This document shows positions 7,569-13,056 of a stretch of DNA of 13,056 nucleotides, piece by piece; within the stretch, counting starts at the first letter, position 1; each line of letters begins with the position of its first letter. The notes beneath the pieces are model-generated. The model saw nothing but the letters and a program-made list of their open reading frames with translations, made no database searches and had not been told where the DNA came from. The stretch spans positions 1 to 13,056 of the forward strand of contig UQVK01000103.1 in assembly GCA_900544445.1 (NCBI GenBank), given 5' to 3'. A program made the translations under genes and the position numbers. The stretch comes from an uncultured Lachnospiraceae bacterium (GTDB lineage Bacteria; Bacillota; Clostridia; Lachnospirales; Lachnospiraceae).

Positions 7569-7617
7569 AACAGAATCTTTTCTGTTATATCAGACCCGGA
7601 CGATTGATTCTATCAGA
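7569..7617. promoter_or_regulatory. Candidate operator in the AraC/MFS divergent intergenic region
   Basis: The intergenic region (7489-7709) contains a 7-bp inverted repeat AACAGAA-N4-TTCTGTT (7569-7586). It also holds a direct repeat TATCAGA at 7588-7594 and 7611-7617, 23 bp apart, close to the two-turn spacing common for AraC-type activators. The second half overlaps the spacer of the regulator's own promoter. No good -35/-10 pair is obvious for the MFS gene, which would fit activator dependence. Assignment to the regulator is inference. Confidence 0.35.
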
Positions 7618-7632
7618 AAAAGGGCTTATAAT
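7604..7632 (+). promoter_or_regulatory. Sigma-A promoter of the AraC-family regulator
   Basis: TTGATT (7604-7609) and a perfect TATAAT (7627-7632) are separated by 17 bp. The predicted start near 7639 gives a leader of about 70 nt before ATG 7710. Confidence 0.8.
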
Positions 7633-7709
7633 ATGACAAAAGCGCCCGGATTTACATTTCACGACAGAATGTTCCGCTGTCCGGGATAACTGGAAGGAAA
7701 ACACGGGAA

Positions 7710-8705
7710 ATGGAAAATCAGAAGAAAGAAAACACGGACAGGCCGGTTCCGAAAAAGCAGTCTGCCGGCTTTCTATATGAGGTAAAAAAAGAAAACATCC
7801 GGCACGGAGAAGCGGGATTTCCATGCGCCGGTTATCTGGACCATTATCAGAATTCGGAGGACTCCTTTCCCTGGCACTGGCATGATGAGCTGGAAATTGC
7901 CTGGGTCACGCAGGGAAGCGTCACTGTTTTCATTCACGCGCACTCCTTTGTGCTGCACGAGGGAGAGGGCGTTTTCATCAACCGGCGCATTCCCCACTCC
8001 TATTCCGGCTCAGACGCGGGCCCGGCACAGATGCCGAACGTGCTTTTCCATCCGGCTCTGGTATACGGAACACAGGAAAGCGTCTATTGGGAAAAATATC
8101 TGAAACCGCTCCTTCTTGCGCCCTCCTTCTCTCACGCGCTCCTGACCGGGGAGGCGGCATGGCAGTCCGCTCTCCTCTCCCACGCCGGGAGAACCTTTCT
8201 CCTGTTGACAGAAAAGCCCTTTGGCTATGAGTTCCATGTGCGTTCCGCGCTTTCAGAGGTGCTTCTGCTTCTTGCGCAGAATATGGCAAAAGCGACAGAT
8301 GCCGCGGATGGCAGTCTTCTCCGTCAGGCGGACATGGACCGCATCCGTCTCATGCTTTCCTTCATTCAGGAACATTATACGGAACCGCTTCAGGTGCAGC
8401 AGATCGCCGCGAGCGCCTTTTTAAGCCGCCGGGAATGCCTGCGGTGCTTTCAGCGTACCATCGGGACCTCCCCCATGCAGTATACCATTGCGCTTCGTGT
8501 CCAGAAAGCCCGGAAGCTCCTTCTGGAAACCGATCTGCCCCTTCTGGATATCTGCACGGAATGCGGCTTTCAGGACCAGAGCTATTTCATTAAGACCTTT
8601 CGGGAACGGACAGGCCTCTCCCCAGCCAGGTTCCGGAAGCACTCCGGCCTGACAGCCGGAGAACCCGCGTCCTCCATCCGCGTTCTCAAAGACCTGCCAT
8701 CCTGA
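7710..8705 (+). CDS. AraC-family transcriptional regulator with cupin sensor domain
   Basis: This 331-residue regulator has a jelly-roll cupin half at roughly 35-105, with the PWHWHDELE motif (His 56 and 58) and INRRIPHSY near 90-98, typical of ligand-sensing AraC proteins. A linker region runs to about 205. The C-terminal double helix-turn-helix AraC domain spans about 212-312, with signature segments LQVQQIAASAFLSRRECLRCF and LLDICTECGFQDQSYFIKTF before RERTGLSPARFR. It likely binds a sugar or glycoside and activates the divergent MFS-fucosidase unit and perhaps itself. The upstream GGAAGG is rather far from the ATG (about 13 nt), but no better start exists. Its stop lies 6 bp from the stop of the convergent GNAT gene. 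The family is certain; target and ligand are inferred from position. Confidence 0.93.
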   Translation: MENQKKENTDRPVPKKQSAGFLYEVKKENIRHGEAGFPCAGYLDHYQNSEDSFPWHWHDELEIAWVTQGSVTVFIHAHSFVLHEGEGVFINRRIPHSYSGSDAGPAQMPNVLFHPALVYGTQESVYWEKYLKPLLLAPSFSHALLTGEAAWQSALLSHAGRTFLLLTEKPFGYEFHVRSALSEVLLLLAQNMAKATDAADGSLLRQADMDRIRLMLSFIQEHYTEPLQVQQIAASAFLSRRECLRCFQRTIGTSPMQYTIALRVQKARKLLLETDLPLLDICTECGFQDQSYFIKTFRERTGLSPARFRKHSGLTAGEPASSIRVLKDLPS

Positions 8706-8711
8706 TCTTTT

Positions 8712-9140
8712 TCAGGGCGCCAGCCGTTTTTCCATCCACACATGGGGACAGCCCTCATCAAAATCCGTCTCCCCGTACGCCGCATAGCCCTGTTTTTCAT
8801 AAAAGGGCTGTGCCTGCCTCTGGGCATGAAGGCGCACGGTTCTGCCTCCCGCTTTTTTGATCTCCCGCTCAGCCTCCGCCAGCAGAAGGGCCCCCAGGCT
8901 TCTTCCCCGGTATGCCTTACGGACCGCAAGCCTGCCAAACACATATCCTCCCTCCTCTTTCTGCGTATAGAAACGGCAGACTGCCGCAGGCGTCCCGTCA
9001 CAGAACAGAACCAGATGAACGGCATATCCATCAATTTCATCAAATTCTTCCTGAAAGCCCTGTTCCCGGACAAAGACCTCTTCCCGGATTTTCCTGGCTT
9101 CTTCCGGCAGCGAATGATAAACCGCAACGCTGTTTTTCAT
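8712..9140 (-). CDS. GNAT family N-acetyltransferase (ElaA-like)
   Basis: This is a 142-residue single-domain acetyl-CoA-dependent acyltransferase. The acetyl-CoA pyrophosphate-binding motif A is visible as GRLAVRKAYRGRSLGALLL (69-87), with the R-x-x-G-x-A turn at 80-84. The early VREQGFQEEFDEID segment and the C-terminal HAQRQAQPFYEKQGYAAYG followed by HVWMEK match ElaA-type GNATs. The frame is open to 9371, but the upstream residues do not look like part of the fold. GGAGG sits 9 nt ahead of the ATG at 9140. An ATG at 9149 directly abuts the SD and is less likely. It faces the AraC gene with a 6-bp gap and is probably unrelated to sugar use. The acceptor is unknown. Confidence 0.88.
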   Translation of the reverse strand: MKNSVAVYHSLPEEARKIREEVFVREQGFQEEFDEIDGYAVHLVLFCDGTPAAVCRFYTQKEEGGYVFGRLAVRKAYRGRSLGALLLAEAEREIKKAGGRTVRLHAQRQAQPFYEKQGYAAYGETDFDEGCPHVWMEKRLAP

Positions 9141-9233
9141 GTTTTCCATCCTCCCTGTACCTGCTCTGTTTTGCCGCACCTCTTCCTTCGGACAGGTCCC
9201 TTTGTGCGCGGCCATTGTTTTACATGCGACATC

Positions 9234-9242
9234 ATTGTACCA
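9234..9242 (-). promoter_or_regulatory. Possible extended -10 promoter of the GNAT gene
   Basis: On the - strand, TGG-TACAAT (9242-9234) fits an extended -10 element, about 95 nt upstream of the GNAT start. No good -35 is seen. It is a modest candidate. Confidence 0.35.
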
Positions 9243-9303
9243 CATACGCTTCCTGCTGTACCACCGCTTCCCGCAGATACCCGGATACCTTGCAATGTTT
9301 TTC

Positions 9304-9332
9304 TTGAATCCATCCTCCCGCCGTCCTATAAT
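9304..9332 (+). promoter_or_regulatory. Sigma-A promoter of the dehydratase gene
   Basis: TTGAAT (9304-9309) and a perfect TATAAT (9327-9332) are 17 bp apart. Transcription from about 9339 would yield a leader of about 195 nt that contains the whole of element C before the dehydratase start. Confidence 0.75.
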
Positions 9333-9386
9333 TTTCTCAAGACTGTAACCTGTCTGCAACAGCAAAAGCAAAAGGAAGAGAGGGAA

Positions 9387-9506
9387 GATTGAAAAATAAG
9401 CCCGATGGCTTATTTTTCAATCCGGATTTGCGCCGAAGCGTCGCAAATCCCGTTATCGCAGCGCCGAACCGGAGGTTCGGCGCGCGGGCCTCAGCAACGC
9501 TTCGGC
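9387..9506 (+). repeat. Highly structured leader, element C (possible relative of A and B)
   Basis: This non-coding stretch lies in the dehydratase leader. A 16-bp stem (9387-9402 with 9407-9422, loop CGAT) comes first. Next is a 9-bp stem (9424-9432 with 9442-9450) and a 10-bp hairpin (9461-9470 with 9474-9483, loop GGA). The segment 9432-9441, mostly the loop of the second stem, is perfectly complementary to 9497-9506, so a pseudoknot or alternative fold is possible. The order (long palindrome, TATCGCA-like linker, GC-rich hairpin) recalls the - strand reading of A and B (GATCGCA in A). The palindrome core is different, however, and no T-run follows. Its end abuts the ribosome binding site, so a cis-regulatory role is possible. 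Kinship with A and B is uncertain. Confidence 0.5.
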
Positions 9507-9534
9507 ATGGAGGGAAATGAAAATGGAGGGAAAC

Positions 9535-11253
9535 ATGAGAAGTCAGAAATTAAGAAAACAGGCGCCGGAGCTGGATCCGCTCCGGCTGGGAACAGGGTGG
9601 AAACGGGAGGATCTGGCAAAGCCGCAGATTCTCATCGAAAGCTCCTTCGGAGACAGCCACCCGGGCAGCGTCCATCTGCTGGAGCTTGCGGAAAAGGCCA
9701 AAGAGGGAGCAGCCCGGGAAGGGGGATTCGGGGCGAGATATTTCTGCACGGACATCTGCGATGGTGAAGCACAGGGGCATGACGGGATGAACTATTCTCT
9801 GCCCTCCCGGGACATGATGGCGAATATGATCGAGATTCACGCCTGCGCCACGCCCTTCGACGGAGCGGTTTATATCGCAGGCTGCGACAAAAGCATGCCG
9901 GCGCATCTGATGGCGGCGGGCCGGATCAATATCCCCTGCGTCGTCCTTCCCGGCGGCGTCATGAATGCGGGGCCGGATCTTCTGACCCTGGAACAGATCG
10001 GAGCCTACAGCGCCATGTACGAACGCGGGGAGATCAGCGAGGAACAGTTCCGTTTCTACCAGACGCACGCCTGTCCCTCCTGCGGTTCCTGCTCCTTCAT
10101 GGGAACCGCCTCCACCATGCAGATCATGGCGGAGGCGCTGGGACTTGCGCTTCCCGGAACCGCACTCCTGCCCGCTGCGGAAAACGGCCTGCGGGAAGCT
10201 GCAGATGCTGCAGGCAGGCAGGCGGTACGCCTGGCCCGGATGGGACTTGCACCCTCTGATATCGTCACAGAAGCGTCCTTTGAAAATGCGGTGATGGTAC
10301 ATGCGGCGATTTCCGGCTCCACCAATTCGCTTCTGCACCTTCCCGCCATCGCCCATGAATTTGGAATCCGGCTGGACGCGGACAGCTTCGACCGGCTCCA
10401 TCGGGGCGCTCATTACCTGTTGAACATCCGTCCTGCCGGAAAGTGGCCCGCCCAGTTCTTCTCCTATGCGGGCGGCGTTCCGGCGGTGATGGAGGAAATC
10501 CGCAGCATGCTGCATCTGGATGTGATGACCGTAACCGGAAAGACCCTCGGAGAAAATCTGGAAGAGCTCAGGAAGAACGGCTTTTACGAAGAACGGCAGA
10601 AACGCCTTGCCGATTACGGCCTGAAAAAAGAAGATGTGATCCGGCCCTTCGACCATCCCTTCGGTACAAACGGCAGCGTGGCTGTTCTGAAGGGCAATCT
10701 GGCTCCGGACGGCGCAGTGGTCAAACACACGGTGGTGCCGAAGGAAATGTTTTCCGCCGTACTCACCGCCCGCCCCTTCGACTGTGAGGAGGATGCCCTG
10801 AACGCGGTGCTCACCCACAAAATTCAGCCCGGCGACGCGGTCATCATCCGCTATGAGGGCCCGAAGGGAAGCGGTATGCCGGAAATGTTCTACACCACGG
10901 AAGCCATCGCTTCCGATCCGCTCCTTGCTTCTACCATCGCCCTGCTGACAGACGGACGCTTCTCCGGCGCATCCAAAGGCCCTGCAGTGGGGCATATTTC
11001 TCCGGAGGCTGCGGAAGGCGGCCCCATCGCGCTGGTGGAGGATGGGGATCTGATCGAGCTGGATATTGAAAAACGTATCCTCCGCCTCATCGGCGTAAAG
11101 GGGCAGCGGATGGAAGAATCTCAGATCACCGAGATTCTCCGCCGGAGAAAAGCAGCCTGGACGCCTCCGAAAAACAGATATGAAAAAGGAGCGTTGAAGC
11201 ATTTCGCCTCCCTGGCAGTGTCGCCGATGAAGGGCGGGTATATGGATAGCTGA
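9535..11253 (+). CDS. IlvD/Edd-family (sugar-acid type) dehydratase
   Basis: This 572-residue Fe-S dehydratase belongs to the family of dihydroxy-acid and 6-phosphogluconate dehydratases. Cluster and metal motifs are visible: ICDG (Cys 75), GCDKSMPAHLMAAGR (Cys 117 and the metal-binding Lys 119), and CPSCGSCSFMGTASTM (Cys 186). The catalytic serine region is DGRFSGASKGPAVGHISPEA (Ser 477). The CGSCSFMGTAST form and the N-terminal ESSFGDSHPGS suggest an aldonate or other sugar-acid substrate rather than branched-chain biosynthesis, giving a 2-keto-3-deoxy acid. The start is ambiguous. ATG 9517, 9523 and 9535 share frame, and GGAGGG occurs twice (9509-9514, 9525-9530). The start at 9535 gives the usual family N-terminus. 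It has its own promoter and structured leader. A link to fucose catabolism is unproven, since known fuconate dehydratases belong to the enolase superfamily. Confidence 0.9.
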   Translation: MRSQKLRKQAPELDPLRLGTGWKREDLAKPQILIESSFGDSHPGSVHLLELAEKAKEGAAREGGFGARYFCTDICDGEAQGHDGMNYSLPSRDMMANMIEIHACATPFDGAVYIAGCDKSMPAHLMAAGRINIPCVVLPGGVMNAGPDLLTLEQIGAYSAMYERGEISEEQFRFYQTHACPSCGSCSFMGTASTMQIMAEALGLALPGTALLPAAENGLREAADAAGRQAVRLARMGLAPSDIVTEASFENAVMVHAAISGSTNSLLHLPAIAHEFGIRLDADSFDRLHRGAHYLLNIRPAGKWPAQFFSYAGGVPAVMEEIRSMLHLDVMTVTGKTLGENLEELRKNGFYEERQKRLADYGLKKEDVIRPFDHPFGTNGSVAVLKGNLAPDGAVVKHTVVPKEMFSAVLTARPFDCEEDALNAVLTHKIQPGDAVIIRYEGPKGSGMPEMFYTTEAIASDPLLASTIALLTDGRFSGASKGPAVGHISPEAAEGGPIALVEDGDLIELDIEKRILRLIGVKGQRMEESQITEILRRRKAAWTPPKNRYEKGALKHFASLAVSPMKGGYMDS

Positions 11254-11279
11254 ATACCTCTCTGCCGGGCCATGACTGA

Positions 11280-12602
11280 CTAACCATGAAACAGGCCGCT
11301 GTCCAGAATCCGGCTGTCTTTGTCAAATCCGGTCTCCTGTTGGTACTGCGCGAACTGCTCTGCCGACCAGGTTTTTCCTGTATTCTCCGGATCGGGAGCC
11401 GTCCCCATCCGGATCAGTGTCCCGCCGTCCGCCTGACAATAGAGGTTGTCCTCAATTACAAACCGGCGCATGTGCGCCTCATCCACACCGGATGAAATGG
11501 CCCCTCCATCATTTGGCGCCTGCCCGAACACATTGTTTCGGATGGTGCAGTAAATTTCTCCCGGCTCTATCTCCTGTTCCAGCCGCCAGATCAGCACCGA
11601 TACACCGGTCATGGGATTGAAACGCTCATTTTCCGTCCGCCGTCTGCGATTCTCTCCCTGCCTGGACAGGGGGCCGCCCGGGTACAGGCAGATGTTGTTT
11701 TCAAAAACGATGTCCCGGGAGGCCGGGCCGCGCCATTCGTATGCAGCCATGCCGCAGCGCAGAAACAGATTATTGCAGAAACTGATGCGCGCAGGAACCT
11801 GGCTTTCCGGATACGTCCCCTGATGGGTTACGCCGGAATCATAGATATCCGAAAAAACGCAGTGCTCCACCGTGCAGTCACAGGCGCCGTTCCAGAACTC
11901 CACGGCATTTCCCAGACGCACCTTTGTTTTCCGGTCAAACACGCCGCCTCCGATGCAGCGGAAGGTGCAGTGTCGGATGACAACATGATGAACGCGTGTG
12001 GCGCTGAAGCCGTGCACGCCGCTTTTTTCAAAGGTGAAATTTTCAATCACCACATATGGTTCTGCCTCCACCGCCATGCGGTCGCCCCAGTGCACCAGTT
12101 CAATCTGCTCCCAGGCGTCCGCCGGGTTACGGTCACAGGCCAGATACAGCGTTCCCTTCCCCCATCGTTCCCATTCCCCTTCGTTCATACTGTGCCCGAG
12201 CAGGGTGTAATACCACTCTCCCGGCTTTTTCAGCTCCTCCTGCGACCATCGCAGATTTCCGAAGGATGCGCCGTCATTGAAAACAATGTTACACATTTCG
12301 CCGGGAAGGGATCCCGCAAAACGCCAGATTCCAGGCCTTTCCTCCGTCCACTGTTCTTTCTTTCCCGCGTTCACAGAAGGGTTCACCACCGGATCAGGTC
12401 CATCCCCGTATGCGCCATACGTAATGACACCCTCCCTAGAACCTCCGGGAAGCCTCAGCGCCTTCCGGATCACACTTCCCCGTCTGAACAGGACCTGATC
12501 GCCTGGCTCGAAGACGCGCCCTGTGATGGTACACCAGGGCATTTCCGGGATTGTTCCGGCGTTGCTGTCACTGCCGTTTTGGGGGTCGATGTAGTATACC
12601 AT
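11280..12602 (-). CDS. Right-handed parallel beta-helix repeat protein
   Basis: This 440-residue protein starts with YYIDPQNGSDSNAGT, an opening shared by many right-handed beta-helix and pectate-lyase-like proteins. Rung-like repeats of the form xVIxxxxF with asparagine or cysteine turns follow at about 183-195, 206-218, 243-257, 273-284, 298-306, 352-359 and 381-389. The fold is typical of polysaccharide lyases, hydrolases and epimerases. No catalytic set can be assigned by eye. No signal peptide is visible, so it may be cytoplasmic, which is unusual for a polysaccharide-degrading helix. The start at 12602 is backed by AGGAGG, about 6 nt from ATG. Its 3' end faces the dehydratase with a 26-bp gap, and no terminator is apparent between them. 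It probably acts on a carbohydrate, but that is inferred from fold and neighbours. Confidence 0.8.
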   Translation of the reverse strand: MVYYIDPQNGSDSNAGTIPEMPWCTITGRVFEPGDQVLFRRGSVIRKALRLPGGSREGVITYGAYGDGPDPVVNPSVNAGKKEQWTEERPGIWRFAGSLPGEMCNIVFNDGASFGNLRWSQEELKKPGEWYYTLLGHSMNEGEWERWGKGTLYLACDRNPADAWEQIELVHWGDRMAVEAEPYVVIENFTFEKSGVHGFSATRVHHVVIRHCTFRCIGGGVFDRKTKVRLGNAVEFWNGACDCTVEHCVFSDIYDSGVTHQGTYPESQVPARISFCNNLFLRCGMAAYEWRGPASRDIVFENNICLYPGGPLSRQGENRRRRTENERFNPMTGVSVLIWRLEQEIEPGEIYCTIRNNVFGQAPNDGGAISSGVDEAHMRRFVIEDNLYCQADGGTLIRMGTAPDPENTGKTWSAEQFAQYQQETGFDKDSRILDSGLFHG

Positions 12603-12664
12603 AGTTTCCTCCTGTTCGTGTTTCAGGTTGTACTATCCACAATCTGATTGCCTTCTCTACTGTT

Positions 12665-12976
12665 TCAGATTTTCTTCATTTCCGCTTTTTCCATAAAGGC
12701 TTCTATTGTATCCGCCTCAATCGCCAATCTCAGCCAGTCTTCCAAAAGGGAAACGTCTCTTTCCTCAAAAATACGCTCTCTCAGCTGTTCCGATACATGC
12801 CCTCTCATTTCCAGCGCCAGTATCACTGACTCCGCTCTCTGGCTTCTCAGGAAATCCGCCAGAATTCCTTCCGCGATACATTCCGTTACCGCCCTGTCCA
12901 CTGCCTCTTCAATCGCTGTCTCTCCTGCCGCATACCGTCTGATGCGGGCCACAAATTCGCTGTATTCCCGCAGCAT
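12665..12976 (-). pseudogene. C-terminal remnant of an Rpn/PD-(D/E)XK transposase-type protein
   Basis: The 103-residue product resembles only the C-terminal region of Rpn-like recombination-promoting nucleases and related PD-(D/E)XK family transposases. LREYSEFVARIRRYAAGE (2-19), then EEAVDRAVTECIAEGILADFLRSQRAE (23-49), correspond to the conserved tail helices. The N-terminal nuclease domain, usually well over 150 residues, is missing. An in-frame TGA lies four codons before the ATG. Another frame upstream reads MLIFNSQCCNP then TAG, faintly like the MLNIN...N segment that precedes LxEY in intact homologues, which would fit decay by frameshift and stop. GAAAGAGG directly abuts the ATG, so translation as a short protein is not excluded. 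It sits on the same strand, 62 bp upstream of the beta-helix gene. Confidence 0.6.
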
Positions 12977-13056
12977 CCTCTTTCTTCACTCCTGCCGTTT
13001 TTCTATGGGTTACAGCATTGGGAATTGAAAATCAGCATAGAGTTTCCGAAATGAAT

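Noticed and set aside
8701..8716. Small hairpin CCTGA-N6-TCAGG between the convergent AraC and GNAT genes
   Set aside because: The stem is only 5 bp and no proper T-run follows on either strand, so it is too weak to call a terminator.
9255..9270. T-box-like GGTGGTAC on the - strand upstream of the GNAT gene
   Set aside because: Only part of the motif is present, with no specifier stem, AGAGAG base or competing terminator.
9550..11202. Long open frame antisense to the dehydratase (550 codons)
   Set aside because: It mirrors the IlvD/Edd gene, has a composition rich in His, Arg and Gly with no recognisable domain, and lacks a ribosome binding site.
1..13056. CRISPR array, tRNA or rRNA genes
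   Set aside because: No regularly spaced direct repeats and no tRNA or rRNA signatures were seen on either strand.

Overview
The window looks like a chromosomal accessory region from a low-to-mid GC Firmicute, most likely a gut-associated Clostridia/Lachnospiraceae member. The grounds are a canonical T-box leader, strong GGAGG-type ribosome binding sites, textbook sigma-A promoters with 17-18 bp spacers, and the protein families present: a YtvI-like AI-2E permease, a GH95 fucosidase, and the tail of an Rpn/PD-(D/E)XK transposase-type protein. This is inferred by reading; no database search was possible.

Layout from left to right. Bases 1-640 hold at most a protein tail on the + strand, a structured hairpin repeat (element A, 175-306), and a complete T-box leader on the - strand with its own promoter, an apparent UGG (Trp) specifier and a terminator. 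Its target gene is not in the window. Next come a metallo-beta-lactamase-fold hydrolase (- strand) and a divergent AI-2E/YtvI-like membrane protein (+), both with clear promoters. A second hairpin repeat (element B, 2952-3085) follows.

The core of the window is a sugar-utilisation cluster. The - strand appears to carry one transcription unit: MFS transporter, cytoplasmic GH95 alpha-L-fucosidase, and a strikingly AT-rich two-TM protein of unknown function, ending in a rho-independent terminator. A cupin/AraC-type regulator is divergent from it and probably controls it. A GNAT acetyltransferase lies convergent to the regulator. Then come an IlvD/Edd-family sugar-acid dehydratase (+) with a roughly 195-nt highly structured leader (element C), a convergent right-handed beta-helix protein (-), and a truncated Rpn-type remnant at the right edge. 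A plausible division of labour is import of a fucosylated glycan or glycoside, intracellular defucosylation, and separate sugar-acid catabolism. No substrate can be proven from sequence.

The most unusual signal is non-coding. Elements A and B share a layout of stems, loops and linkers and the same 19-nt palindrome core, yet their stem sequences differ in a compensatory way. Both have their palindrome fused to the U-tract of a - strand intrinsic terminator, and both end in another terminator-like hairpin. Element C, in the dehydratase leader, may be a diverged relative with a possible pseudoknot.
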